Below are positions 43,841-52,603 of a stretch of 64,000 nt of DNA, one piece after another; the stretch's first letter is position 1, and each line of letters starts with the position of its first letter. The notes under the pieces were generated by a model. That model did no database searches. It was not told where the DNA came from and worked only from the letters and a program-made list of their open reading frames with translations. A program made the position numbers and the translations under genes. Source of the DNA: an uncultured Flavobacteriaceae bacterium (GTDB lineage: Bacteria > Bacteroidota > Bacteroidia > Flavobacteriales > Flavobacteriaceae); contig CANLQD010000008.1 in NCBI GenBank assembly GCA_947493175.1, positions 1 to 64,000 on the forward strand, written 5' to 3'.

Positions 43841-44554
43841 ATGACAATCTTTGATTTTGATATAAAAAAAGGGATTTACCGCTTTGAATTTAATGATTTG
43901 AACGCGGAAAGCCATTCACATCCTGTTACCGAAATAGTCAATGCGACCCATGGAACTTTTTCATTGGAAAGTAACGGACAAGGGATAGAGAATTTAGTAT
44001 TTGCAATCATAGACGCGAACACCCAACACAAGCTGGTATCTCAAAATTGCACCCTGCAACTATTGATGGTCGAAACCCACAATTTAATTTTGCCAAACTT
44101 CTTCAAGAAGAACGGAATAGATCTCAAAAATGGGGTTTTCTTAAAGACAGATTTTGCTCAAAAGAACCGTCTGTTTTCAAAAATTAAAACATTGGCATTA
44201 GAAAAAGACCTAAAAACACCTACCGATAAGCGAATTCAAGAATGTATTGAATTCATTCAAGGCAATGAAATTGAATACACAGACCTGATTACATCCTTAT
44301 CGTCAAGAGTGTTTTTGTCAGACAGCAGACTTTCCCATCTTTTCAAAGAACATGTCGGGGTTTCGATAAAAAAGTATCTCGTTTGGAATAAATTGCGACA
44401 GGCAATCAACCAGTACTTGAATACCGACACCAATTTAACGGATGTTTCCTTACAGAGCGGTTTTTTTGACCAGGCCCATTTAAGCAATTCGTTCAAAAAC
44501 GTTTTGGGCGTAAGCCCTTCAACAGTATACAACAGCAGAATCTTACAATCATAG
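43841..44554 (+). CDS. AraC-family transcriptional regulator
   Basis: 237 residues. A short cupin-like N-terminal part (SHSHPVTEIVNATHGTFSLES) precedes an AraC double HTH (about 140-235: ITSLSSRVFLSDSRLSHLFKEHVGVSIKKYL, DVSLQSGFFDQAHLSNSFKNVLGVSPS). It is cytosolic. The GNAT gene starts 41 bp downstream but has its own -7 element. Confidence 0.88.
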   Translation: MTIFDFDIKKGIYRFEFNDLNAESHSHPVTEIVNATHGTFSLESNGQGIENLVFAIIDANTQHKLVSQNCTLQLLMVETHNLILPNFFKKNGIDLKNGVFLKTDFAQKNRLFSKIKTLALEKDLKTPTDKRIQECIEFIQGNEIEYTDLITSLSSRVFLSDSRLSHLFKEHVGVSIKKYLVWNKLRQAINQYLNTDTNLTDVSLQSGFFDQAHLSNSFKNVLGVSPSTVYNSRILQS

Positions 44555-44569
44555 AGTCCAATAGGGCCT

Positions 44570-44577
44570 TACTTTTG
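44570..44577 (+). promoter_or_regulatory. -7 element of the GNAT gene
   Basis: TACTTTTG lies 17 bp before the GTG start, in the short gap after the AraC gene. Confidence 0.5.
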
Positions 44578-44594
44578 TCCTCAAAACGCGCAAA

Positions 44595-45062
44595 GTGAAC
44601 GACCCGATCAGACCCGTAAAAATTGACGATGTACCCGCCTTGAAAACTGTGCTTGACTCAAGCGAACTGTTTCCTTCCGATTTGCTCAACGATATGATAA
44701 GTGATTATCTGAACAATGAGTCTTCAACAGACATTTGGTTTACCAAAACCGACCGAGGAAGACCGATTTCGATCGGTTATTGTGCACCCGAAAGATTAAC
44801 CGAAGGAACATACAATCTCTATGCGATAGCGGTACACAAAGACTATCAAGGAAAGGGAATTGGCAAAGAAATGATGAAATACATTGAAGATCTATTGCGC
44901 AAAAAAGGCAATCGAATCTTGATCGTGGAAACTTCGGGAAAACCTGATTTTGAACTTACCAGAGCATTCTATGATACATGCCACTATGTGAAACAGGCGG
45001 TTATTCCTGAGTTTTATGAAAAAGGAGATGACAAAATAATTTTTTGGAAGAAACTACATTGA
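44595..45062 (+). CDS. GNAT-family N-acetyltransferase
   Basis: 155 residues from a GTG start (VNDPIRPVKIDDVPALKTVL). The acetyl-CoA-binding motif A is YAIAVHKDYQGKGIGKEMMKYIEDLL, followed by RILIVETSG and the C-terminal TRAFYDTCHYVKQAVIPEFYEKGDDKIIFWK. The acceptor is unknown. It is probably a free-standing cassette gene, with the AraC regulator as its closest neighbour. Confidence 0.88.
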   Translation: MNDPIRPVKIDDVPALKTVLDSSELFPSDLLNDMISDYLNNESSTDIWFTKTDRGRPISIGYCAPERLTEGTYNLYAIAVHKDYQGKGIGKEMMKYIEDLLRKKGNRILIVETSGKPDFELTRAFYDTCHYVKQAVIPEFYEKGDDKIIFWKKLH

Positions 45063-45195
45063 GAAACTGGACACTTTCCTATAACGACTAAGGTTCCTTC
45101 CCTCTTGAAAGCTTTTCAAAAGCAAGGCAACGTAATAGGCTCTATTTTCGCATGGCCGGTAAGTCCACCAATTATGGTCCTGGCACCACCAAAAG

Positions 45196-45240
45196 CCAAA
45201 AAAGGGTTTCATACTATTTCTGCAAAACCAAGCGGACTAT
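45196..45240 (+). repeat. attC-like element 4a (partial)
   Basis: CCAAAAAAGGGTTTCA, ACTATTTCTGC and AAGCGGACTAT align with the core and right part of element 1 (CCAAAAAAGGATTTCA, ..GCGGACT). Confidence 0.6.
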
Positions 45241-45340
45241 CGGTAGAATCTCATAGGTCATTATTATTCAGAAGTGCCAAGATGTTTTGCGAGTGCTACC
45301 CTACTATTCGATGTAATGACCAATTGTTTTGTAAGGTCTC

Positions 45341-45409
45341 TTTTTGCGCAGTTTTTTACTATATTTCCTAGAAAAAGTGCAGTATACACAAAGCGCCAGA
45401 TTAAGCACC
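45341..45409 (+). repeat. attC-like element 4b (partial)
   Basis: TTTTTTACTATATTTCCTAG and ACACAAAGCGCCAGATTAAGCA correspond to the core and the diverged right end of elements 1 and 2. It ends 15 bp before the next ATG. Confidence 0.65.
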
Positions 45410-45423
45410 ATCAGAATATATAT

Positions 45424-46824
45424 ATGAGCATACAAAAAAGAATGTCCGAAGAGCTACGAAACAAAAACATTTTTGAACAGGCTCGTTCTTACGCCTATGA
45501 ATACATGGATGGGATAGAAGAAATGGACGTATTTCCTTCCGAGAGGAGTTTGGCAAATATGACCGTCTTTGATGAAATTTTGTCAAAAGAATCAGTTCCT
45601 GCCAAAGATGTTATTGAACAACTTCACAAATTTGGTTCGCCAGCAACCATTGCTCAGACCGGTGGTCGTTATTTTGGGTTTGTAAACGGAGGCGCAGCAC
45701 CCGTTTCTTTAGGGGTAAAATGGTTGTCAGATGTCTGGGATCAATGTGGTGGTTTGTATTTGACTTCTCCCATAAATGCCAAATTAGAAACTGTTTGTGA
45801 AAACTGGCTCAAAGACCTTTTTAAGCTACCGGAAGAAACAGTAGCAGGTTTTGTCAGTGGTACATCTATGGCAAATCTATGTGGCCTGTCGGCAGCTAGG
45901 TTCCATTTATTAAAAAATCTAGACTGGGATATTAATGAAAATGGCCTTAACGGAGCTCCTGAAATTAGAATAGTCGCCCACGACCAAGTACACGCAAGTG
46001 TCAAGAAGACCTTGACAATGCTTGGTTATGGAAAAAAAAGTATCGAGTGGGTTGCATCGGACAATCAGGGTCGCATAATTTTAGAAGAACTACCCAAATT
46101 AGACAACAGCTGTCTTGTGCTATTACAAGCGGGGAATGCGAACACCGGTTCTTTTGATAACTTTGACCAAGTCTGCGACTTGGCCAATGAAGTTGGTGCA
46201 TGGGTACATATTGATGGTGCATTTGGGCTTTGGGCCGCTGCTTCAAAATCACTTTCCCATCTAACTAAAGGAATAGAAAAGGCGTCTTCCTGGGCAGTTG
46301 ATGGACACAAAACATTAAACACCCCCTATGATTCTGGGGTTATTCTTTGTAAACATCGTGATGCATTGGTAAGCTCCCTACAAGCAACAGGAGAATACAT
46401 TATTTATAGTGGCCAAAGAGACCCTTTGCTTTACACACCCGAACTTTCAAAACGTTCAAGAGCCATTGAGCTTTGGGCCACTATGAAGTATTTGGGCAGA
46501 AATGGAATCGATGAATTGGTTACTACCTTTCATTTAAGAGCAAAACAGTTAGAACAAGGACTAAGCGAAATCGGATATGAAATTATCAATGATGTTGTGT
46601 TCAATCAAGTTCTTGTTTCCTCGGACAATGACCAAAAAACGAAACGAATAATTGAATATATTCAAAAATCCGGAGAATGTTGGTTAGGTGGTTCTACTTG
46701 GGAAGGAAAAACCGCAATTAGAGTCAGCATCTGTTCTTGGATGACAACGAAGAATGATATTAAAAGAACAGTAGAATTGTTTAAAACAGCAGAAATGATG
46801 GTATCTAAGACAATATATCAATAA
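45424..46824 (+). CDS. PLP-dependent group II-type decarboxylase
   Basis: 466 residues from the ATG at 45424. The frame extends to 45274, but that part is element sequence. Signatures are GGRYFGFVNGGAAPVSLG, FVSGTSMANLCGLSAARF, VHASVKKTLTMLGYG, VHIDGAFGLWAAAS and the PLP Lys in WAVDGHKTLNTPYDSG. It belongs to the aromatic/aspartate/glutamate decarboxylase group. The amino-acid substrate cannot be fixed from sequence. It lies alone between elements 4b and 5, as one cassette. Confidence 0.88.
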   Translation: MSIQKRMSEELRNKNIFEQARSYAYEYMDGIEEMDVFPSERSLANMTVFDEILSKESVPAKDVIEQLHKFGSPATIAQTGGRYFGFVNGGAAPVSLGVKWLSDVWDQCGGLYLTSPINAKLETVCENWLKDLFKLPEETVAGFVSGTSMANLCGLSAARFHLLKNLDWDINENGLNGAPEIRIVAHDQVHASVKKTLTMLGYGKKSIEWVASDNQGRIILEELPKLDNSCLVLLQAGNANTGSFDNFDQVCDLANEVGAWVHIDGAFGLWAAASKSLSHLTKGIEKASSWAVDGHKTLNTPYDSGVILCKHRDALVSSLQATGEYIIYSGQRDPLLYTPELSKRSRAIELWATMKYLGRNGIDELVTTFHLRAKQLEQGLSEIGYEIINDVVFNQVLVSSDNDQKTKRIIEYIQKSGECWLGGSTWEGKTAIRVSICSWMTTKNDIKRTVELFKTAEMMVSKTIYQ

Positions 46825-46909
46825 TGGCATCTATAAGCAGGCACTTACTTGTATCCCAACCTATGCCATTGTATTATCCTTGCCATGACATGGCTTTTTA
46901 AAGGCGGTT

Positions 46910-47040
46910 ATATGTTCGCCACCTATAATAGACATACTCTTCTATATTCCAGGTATTGCATAAAAACCTACTGGGATTTTTACTATATTTCCATAAAACC
47001 CTGCAAACTCTGGTTAGTACTGCATTGTTCATCACAATAA
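46910..47040 (+). repeat. attC-like intergenic element 5
   Basis: TATGTTCGCC, GGGATTTTTACTATATTTCCATA (core 46977-46995) and GTACTGCATTGTTCATCACAAT match the order of blocks in elements 1 and 2. The gap begins after the decarboxylase stop with ATGGCATC. Confidence 0.65.
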
Positions 47041-47056
47041 TAGAAGTTGCTATAAA

Positions 47057-47962
47057 TTGATTCATTTCTCGACATTAAAAGAGTATTGTAAAGGCATCAA
47101 CATCGCACCCCCGAAATGGGAGCAGTTCGATACGCGCCGTTTTCAGGATAATATGAAAACGGTGCACCACAAAATGCCGTCGTTCAAGCATGAGTTTTAT
47201 GCTATTGCTTTGAAACTAGATGGCAGTGGTTATACAAAAACGGGAAACCATAGTACTGAAAACTTGAAGGCAACGATTTTCTTCAACTCACCCTATCAGA
47301 TTACCAACTGGGATATCGCCCCAGATTGGGAAGGGTATTATATCATATTTTCCGAAGATTTCTATCGCAGGGAAAATTTCAAAAAACAAATCGGCCAAGA
47401 GTTTCCTTTTTTACTCGTCGACAACAATATCCCATTGACCATAAACGATACAGATGCGGTAACGTTCATCAATACCTTTGAAGAAATCTATAAAGAACAT
47501 CAAAATAGTGGTGAACTAAGTAGAGAAATCATGTATCACCATACAAACGTGATACTCTATAAAGTCGCCAGACTATTCAAGGAACAGTCACACGCTAGTG
47601 ACCTCAATTTCACACAAAGAGATAATGATGTTACCTTGGTAAGTCGTTTCAAGAGTCTAATACAAACCAGTTTCTATCCTGACCTGGATTTCGAAAATTC
47701 GGAACCACATAAAGTGCAGTTCTATGCCAACAAATTATTAGTGCATCCCAACCACTTAAATGCACTTTCAAAACGCATAACCACTTATTCGGCCTCCGAG
47801 CTCATCTATAAACACATGCTGGGTTTAGCCAAATCAAAGCTTCAAAACACGAATAAATCGATAAAAGAAATAGCCTTTGAGCTGTATTACAATTACCCCA
47901 ACCACTTTACAAAATTCTTCAAAAAACAGACTGGGATTACTCCTGGGGCGTTCAGGAAGTAG
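47057..47962 (+). CDS. AraC-family transcriptional regulator
   Basis: 301 residues from a TTG start 17 bp after element 5 (no in-frame ATG; begins IHFSTLKEYCKGINIAPP). It has an N-terminal sensor domain (about 20-190, MPSFKHEFYAIALKLDGSG) and a C-terminal AraC HTH (about 215-301, HPNHLNALSKRITTYSASELIYKH, EIAFELYYNYPNHFTKFFKKQTGITPGAFRK). It probably regulates the hydrolase-SDR pair that follows in the same direction. Confidence 0.86.
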   Translation: MIHFSTLKEYCKGINIAPPKWEQFDTRRFQDNMKTVHHKMPSFKHEFYAIALKLDGSGYTKTGNHSTENLKATIFFNSPYQITNWDIAPDWEGYYIIFSEDFYRRENFKKQIGQEFPFLLVDNNIPLTINDTDAVTFINTFEEIYKEHQNSGELSREIMYHHTNVILYKVARLFKEQSHASDLNFTQRDNDVTLVSRFKSLIQTSFYPDLDFENSEPHKVQFYANKLLVHPNHLNALSKRITTYSASELIYKHMLGLAKSKLQNTNKSIKEIAFELYYNYPNHFTKFFKKQTGITPGAFRK

Positions 47963-48045
47963 TTAAGATCAGTGTTTTTTACCACAGGTGTGAAATCTAT
48001 ACTTCACGCTTTGAATTGTATAGTCCCTACCCCCCGCCCCACCGC

Positions 48046-48053
48046 TACTTTTG
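48046..48053 (+). promoter_or_regulatory. -7 element of the hydrolase-SDR pair
   Basis: TACTTTTG lies 28 bp before the ATG at 48082, after a C-rich stretch. Confidence 0.5.
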
Positions 48054-48081
48054 TATCGTAATCATTAAAAAACAATTCGAT

Positions 48082-49080
48082 ATGAAAAATAAAGCCCTCA
48101 TACTCACATTTATTTCTGTATTCGCTTTCACGAAACTTGCACTAAGCCAGGCCGAAGTGACGCAACAAAACAATAACACCAAAAATTCAATAAAAATGGA
48201 AAAAGTAACATTCAACTCAGAAGGTCTAATTTTAGTAGGACATTTGTATACCCCGGCAAATTTTAATCCTTCAAAAAAGTATCCCGCAGTAATTACAGGC
48301 GGTTCCTTGACATCGGTCAAAGAACAAATGGCCGGAACCTATGCCAAAAAATTGGCAGAACAAGGGTTGGTAGCCTTGGCATTCGATTATCGAAACTATG
48401 GTGAAAGTGAAGGTCAGCCCCGCCAATACGAAGACCCCAACCTCAAATTAAAGGATCTTGAAGCGGCCACCTCCTACCTACTCTCTCTACCTTTTGTACA
48501 AGCTGTAGGCGCACTGGGCATTTGTACATCTGGCGGTAACGTGGCCTATTTAGCAGCTGAGGACGATAGGGTAAAAGCAGTGGCAACGGTAGCGGCTTGG
48601 TTACCAGACGAGCAGACCTTACCGCTCCTATATGGGAGTCAAGAAAACATTGATAAATTAAGAAAAGTAGGACAAGAATCAAAAGAGCGGTTCGCTTTAA
48701 CCGGAGCGAATGACATTATTCTTGCCTATCACAATACAGACGATTCTGCATCGCATGTTGGCCCGATGGAATACTATATGGACCAAAGCAGAGGTGGCGG
48801 AATTGAGGAGTGGAAAAATGAATTTGCGGTCATGAGCTGGGAAACTTGGCTCGATTTTGAGCCGATGAGTAAGGCCAATAGCATCACAACACCATTTATG
48901 GTCGTCCATTCCAATGGTTCTGCATTACCCGACAACGCAAAAAAGTTTTACGACAATTTGAAGGGTGAAAAAGAACTCGTATGGGGAGATGGCTACCATT
49001 TTGATTATTATGACCAACCCAAACAGGTCAATGCCGCCGTTCAAAAAGTAAGTGAATTTTTCTTGAACAACCTTAAATAA
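48082..49080 (+). CDS. Exported alpha/beta hydrolase
   Basis: 332 residues from the ATG at 48082, which exposes the signal peptide MKNKALILTFISVFAFTKLALSQ. The fold has PAVITGGSLTSVKEQMAGTY, an oxyanion region (FDYRNYGESEGQPRQYEDP), an elbow variant GICTSGGN (Cys in the nucleophile place, or the following Ser), and a terminal DGYHFDYYDQP His. It belongs to the DLH/YcjY-type hydrolase group. The SDR gene follows after 29 bp, so the two form an operon. Confidence 0.84.
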   Translation: MKNKALILTFISVFAFTKLALSQAEVTQQNNNTKNSIKMEKVTFNSEGLILVGHLYTPANFNPSKKYPAVITGGSLTSVKEQMAGTYAKKLAEQGLVALAFDYRNYGESEGQPRQYEDPNLKLKDLEAATSYLLSLPFVQAVGALGICTSGGNVAYLAAEDDRVKAVATVAAWLPDEQTLPLLYGSQENIDKLRKVGQESKERFALTGANDIILAYHNTDDSASHVGPMEYYMDQSRGGGIEEWKNEFAVMSWETWLDFEPMSKANSITTPFMVVHSNGSALPDNAKKFYDNLKGEKELVWGDGYHFDYYDQPKQVNAAVQKVSEFFLNNLK

Positions 49081-49109
49081 CACATTCAAAAATATTTAAA
49101 ATAAAAAAG

Positions 49110-49961
49110 ATGGAAAATACGAGAAATAACAAAGTCTGGTTTGTTACGGGAGCCTCGTCCGGATTCGGAAAAGCAATGACAAAATATGCAGTGTCCCAAG
49201 GATACAAGGTAGTTGCTACGGCCCGTAGGAAAGAAAAACTTGAAGAACTTGCCAACACTGCACCCAACGTAATCTTGCCAATTGCCATGGACGTCACCGA
49301 ACGTACGCAGATCAAGGAAGCCGTTACCAAAGCATTGGATAAATTTGGTCAAATAGATGTCCTTGTAAACAATGCCGGTTACGGAATTGTAGGGGCACTG
49401 GAAGAAACCCCGGAAGAAGAATTTCGCAAACAAATGGAAACGAATTTTTTCGGTGCGGTCGCGGTTACCCAAGAGGTATTACCTCAACTTAGAAAACAGG
49501 GTAGCGGAGCGGTAGTGAATATAAGCAGTATGGGCGGCAACATGAGTTTCGGTGGCTTTAGCGCGTACTCTGCCTCAAAATTTGCGTTAGAAGGCGCTTC
49601 GGAAGCGCTAGCCCAAGAAGTAGCCCCCTTTGGTATTAAAACAATGATCGTAGAGCCAGGTGCATTCCGTACAGAATTTGCAGGAAAGGCGTTGAAACAC
49701 ATGCCAAAAATAAAAGCATACGACGAGGTCGTAGGCAGTACCAGGGAGTTTGCCAAAGGTATGGATGGCACTCAAGAAGGTGATCCCATAAAGGCCGCAA
49801 AGGCGATCGATAAGGCGATTCAGTCAGAAAACACCCCATTGCGTTTACAGTTGGGTAAGGATTCTATAGAAGCCATTAGAGCACATGCGGAACAGTTGTT
49901 GACCGATCTGGAGTACTGGAAAGACACAGCTGAAAATACCATCTTTGACCAGACTTCCTAG
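49110..49961 (+). CDS. Short-chain dehydrogenase/reductase
   Basis: 283 residues. It is a classical SDR with the NAD(P) motif VTGASSGFGKAM, LVNNAGYGIVGALEE, the catalytic Ser in NISSMGG, YSASK (Tyr and Lys) and VEPGAFRTEFAG. KVVATARRKEKLEEL with Arg after the second strand favours NADPH. The C-terminal part (DLEYWKDTAENTIFDQT) is like the oxidoreductases that act on small carbonyls. It is co-transcribed with the hydrolase, and a terminator follows. Confidence 0.9.
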   Translation: MENTRNNKVWFVTGASSGFGKAMTKYAVSQGYKVVATARRKEKLEELANTAPNVILPIAMDVTERTQIKEAVTKALDKFGQIDVLVNNAGYGIVGALEETPEEEFRKQMETNFFGAVAVTQEVLPQLRKQGSGAVVNISSMGGNMSFGGFSAYSASKFALEGASEALAQEVAPFGIKTMIVEPGAFRTEFAGKALKHMPKIKAYDEVVGSTREFAKGMDGTQEGDPIKAAKAIDKAIQSENTPLRLQLGKDSIEAIRAHAEQLLTDLEYWKDTAENTIFDQTS

Positions 49962-50293
49962 CCTACAAGGAAATGTATACCATACGATTACCATGAAACA
50001 TAAAGGCAAAAACGGTTTGAGCGCATTTTCAAACCGTTTTTTGTTCAAATAAAAAGCATCTTGTAACCAGTTATCCCAAAAGCAAGGTCACCGAAAGCTT
50101 CTTATAATTATATGATAATGCTGAAAGCACCATAGTAAAATTCGCCATTGTATATACGAGAGACCACCTGAGAATCTCAAAACGGTTCATCTTGCACAAA
50201 GAATTTCATTTGGTAATTTTGAAAAAGTCCACTACGGCATCCCGTAGATGAAAGATCAGTTTTTAAACGGCCCAATGGTGTCAGCAAAAGCAA
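49962..50293. other. Intergenic gap, 332 bp
   Basis: It contains the SDR terminator and about 250 bp of non-coding sequence before the next AraC gene. No element core was recognised here. Confidence 0.55.
50009..50042 (+). terminator. Rho-independent terminator of the SDR gene
   Basis: Perfect stem AAAACGGTTTG/CAAACCGTTTT, 10-nt loop, T-run. Confidence 0.9.
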
Positions 50294-51202
50294 ATGATGA
50301 ATAAAAATCACATACTTCATTTCAAAGAGATGAATGAATTGTATGCATACATCAATGTACCTGTTCATACCGTAAACCCCAATATTCATATCTACCAATT
50401 TTCGGACTTCACCGAAGCATCGATCAATTCGATACAACCTCACACAAAAGATTTTCATCAAGTATCCTTTATTCAAGGATTCGGAAACTCACAATTGAAT
50501 ATCAATCAACAAAAGGTTCGTGAGCTGAACAGTGTATTATATTTTATATCCCCCAATCATAGATATTCCTGGAGTCGTGATATCGATATCAAAGGGTACA
50601 TCCTTAACTTCAAGCAAGAATATGTAGCACTGGCACCGGAAGATTTTGAACACCTGTTTTCCTTTTTCAATCTCAATAGATTAAATGCAATACCTATCGA
50701 AGATGAAGAAATAAAAAGGGTAACTGAAATTTTTGAAGCACTGTGTTCAGAATATCGCAAGCCAAGAAACACATTTTCCGAAGAAATCTTAAAACATTAT
50801 CTACAGGTAGTACTCTATAAATGCCTTGACCTCTACAAAAAAAGAATGAAAACAGTGGATGAGCTACCAAACAGTCAACGGCTTTTCGTAAAGTACCAAA
50901 GCTTGATAAACAACTACTATTTATCTAAAAGAACCGTGAAGGAATATGCAGACCTACTTCATGTTACACCAAACCATTTGAGTGAAACCATCAAAGAATC
51001 GACCGGCAAAAATGCGCTGCACTACATTAATCAGCGACTGCTTCTAGAAGCCAAGAACCTACTAAAATACAGTGATGACGATGTCAAGCAAATTGCATAC
51101 ACGTTAAACTTTGCCTCACCCTCCCATTTTGGTAAATTCTTCAAGAAACTTGCGTTGAAAACACCTGCAAATTATCGGAAAGAGAAACAATCCAAGAAAT
51201 AG
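50294..51202 (+). CDS. AraC-family transcriptional regulator
   Basis: 302 residues. A cupin-type sensor (about 15-150: HTVNPNIHIYQFSDF, HQVSFIQGFGNSQL, VLYFISPNHRYSW) precedes an AraC HTH (about 195-295: VKEYADLLHVTPNHLSETIKESTGKNALHYI, QIAYTLNFASPSHFGKFFKKLALKTPANYRK). It resembles regulators of small exported or redox proteins in Flavobacteriia. The likely target is the gene 75 bp downstream. Confidence 0.88.
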   Translation: MMNKNHILHFKEMNELYAYINVPVHTVNPNIHIYQFSDFTEASINSIQPHTKDFHQVSFIQGFGNSQLNINQQKVRELNSVLYFISPNHRYSWSRDIDIKGYILNFKQEYVALAPEDFEHLFSFFNLNRLNAIPIEDEEIKRVTEIFEALCSEYRKPRNTFSEEILKHYLQVVLYKCLDLYKKRMKTVDELPNSQRLFVKYQSLINNYYLSKRTVKEYADLLHVTPNHLSETIKESTGKNALHYINQRLLLEAKNLLKYSDDDVKQIAYTLNFASPSHFGKFFKKLALKTPANYRKEKQSKK

Positions 51203-51276
51203 GACACTCCCGCCATTATTTGTTATACCCAAACTAGATTTACAGAAATACTTTTACATCATCAAAATAAAACAAG

Positions 51277-52161
51277 ATGAAAAAAAGTACAATTTTATTC
51301 GTAACACTGATAACATTTATAACAATGAAAGCACAAGAAACACTAAAATTTACGGTAATAGGAGGATATCAATTCGCAGAAGGATATTCAATTCAAAACA
51401 ACGAGCCATTTGTTTTTGCTCAAGCGGGACAGTTGACGGGGTCTTGGCATTGGGAGTTTGAAAACGGTAAAAAGGGAAATACACATATCAATGGTGCAAC
51501 CGCAAATCGGGTAGTATCCAACGGCAAAAACGATCTTTTTGGAACCATGAAAATAAATATGTTCGAGTTCGAAGATTCACCTAGGGAAAGTGATCTATTA
51601 TTCTTAGCGTACAAAGCACAAAAATTTGAGATAAACGGCAGTCAAGTGACTATAAAAGTATCCGGGGAATTCACCGGAGGAACAGGTAAATATGAGAATG
51701 CCCGAGGATGGCTCACGGTAACTTCGGTCAATGGTTTTTTTGAAGATGGTAAAGGAGAAATAATTATGGGTGATATTCCCGAAATAACCGAGAAGGAAGT
51801 GCTCAAATGGACGAACGACTATTTCAAGGCAACACAAAGTGGGGATGCCCTAACTTGGGCAAATACTTTTGCCGACAATGCCTTCATTAACGACCCATAC
51901 GGAAGTCCGGCCCCCGATAGCAGGGAAGAAATTCTTCAAGTCGGAGAAAACTTCATGTCCGCATTCAAATCTGCCGGACTCTATCCCGACTATATTTTTG
52001 TAGACGGGCTTATTGCTACTTCAAAATGGACTGGTAAGGGTATTACCAATGATGGTAAAGAAGCTACTTTTGAGGGGGTCAATGTCACGGCCTATGACGA
52101 AAAAGGTAAAATTGTGAGCCACATCGGATATTGGGATCCTGAAAAAATGGTTATCAAATGA
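51277..52161 (+). CDS. Exported two-domain protein: beta-barrel domain plus SnoaL-like domain
   Basis: 294 residues. After the signal peptide (1-19) comes a beta-rich domain (about 20-165) with GQLTGSWHWEFENG and GGTGKYENARGWLTV, a pattern like allene-oxide-cyclase-barrel and DUF3224 proteins. A SnoaL/NTF2-like domain follows (about 170-294: VLKWTNDYFKATQSGDALTW, FADNAFINDPYGSPAPDSRE, GKIVSHIGYWDPEKM), a fold used for small polyketide-like or hydroxylated substrates. No catalytic assignment is possible. It is probably controlled by the AraC gene upstream. Confidence 0.75.
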   Translation: MKKSTILFVTLITFITMKAQETLKFTVIGGYQFAEGYSIQNNEPFVFAQAGQLTGSWHWEFENGKKGNTHINGATANRVVSNGKNDLFGTMKINMFEFEDSPRESDLLFLAYKAQKFEINGSQVTIKVSGEFTGGTGKYENARGWLTVTSVNGFFEDGKGEIIMGDIPEITEKEVLKWTNDYFKATQSGDALTWANTFADNAFINDPYGSPAPDSREEILQVGENFMSAFKSAGLYPDYIFVDGLIATSKWTGKGITNDGKEATFEGVNVTAYDEKGKIVSHIGYWDPEKMVIK

Positions 52162-52198
52162 TTACGCGGCACCAAGACAATGATTGAAGTTACAAGCT

Positions 52199-52228
52199 AA
52201 GTGCAAACCCAAAAGGTTTGCACTTTTT
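52199..52228 (+). terminator. Rho-independent terminator
   Basis: Stem AAGTGCAAACC/GGTTTGCACTT, 5-nt loop, T-run. Confidence 0.88.
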
Positions 52229-52451
52229 CACCTTGTCATCAACATAAAAGTTCCAGTATTAAACCAGGGATTTTTGACATATTAAGCCGATTTTCATAAC
52301 ATAAGCTTCATCCCTGCTTGTCATGATTGGCACCAGAGGCAAACATCTCGGATGGATTGTTCTTTTATGCAATGGGATATTGATTATCGTGGGAAACAAC
52401 TAAAAACTGTACACTTAAACCGTTAAACCGCTGTTTCACTATGCTTTAATA

Positions 52452-52582
52452 GTATTCATGTGCTCGTAGCGCTGGGAAAGAATACCCATCGACATTTCCA
52501 AAGGGTAAAAACCCTACCGGGATTTTTTGCTATATTTCCACGTAAATACCAAGACCGCACATACCGTTACCCGGTCGTTAAC
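52452..52582 (+). repeat. attC-like intergenic element 6
   Basis: GTATTCATGTGCTCGTAGCGCT, then TTTCCAAAGGG, GGGATTTTTTGCTATATTTCCA (core 52524-52542) and a right end CCGCACATACCGTTACCC correspond block by block to elements 1 and 2. Confidence 0.65.
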
Positions 52583-52603
52583 TTAAAAACAAGCAGAAAA
52601 TTA

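Larger units (their letters stand above)
45063..45423. other. Intergenic gap, 361 bp, with two attC-like cores
   Basis: Two copies of the element core lie in tandem here. It starts with a CCTATAACGACTAAGG stretch shortly after the GNAT stop. An open frame from 45274 into the decarboxylase runs through the second copy and is not considered coding. Confidence 0.55.
37773..52582 (+). other. Integron-like (attC-like) gene array, integrase absent
   Basis: Thirteen or so plus-strand genes of unrelated function are punctuated by at least six related intergenic elements (see separate entries). Genes sit between elements singly or in small groups. Elements follow stop codons closely and precede starts by 15-50 bp. 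No recombinase gene is present in the window. The mobilisation mechanism is inferred, not shown. Confidence 0.55.
52162..52603. other. Intergenic gap, 442 bp
   Basis: It holds a terminator, about 220 bp without recognisable features, and attC-like element 6. An open frame from 52460 into the next gene runs through the element and is not considered coding. Confidence 0.55.

Noticed and set aside
45274..45423. N-terminal extension of the decarboxylase
   Set aside because: It is encoded by an attC-like element. A similar FFTIFPRK/FFAIFPRK peptide arises in front of the AraC gene at 52604 because both read through the same repeat.
37773..52582. Classical class 1-type integron
   Set aside because: There is no intI, no attI and no canonical GTTRRRY core, so only an integron-like label is justified.
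52460..52603. N-terminal extension of the AraC gene at 52604
   Set aside because: The extension is attC-like element 6 read in frame. The mature membrane-helix start fits the TTG at 52604.
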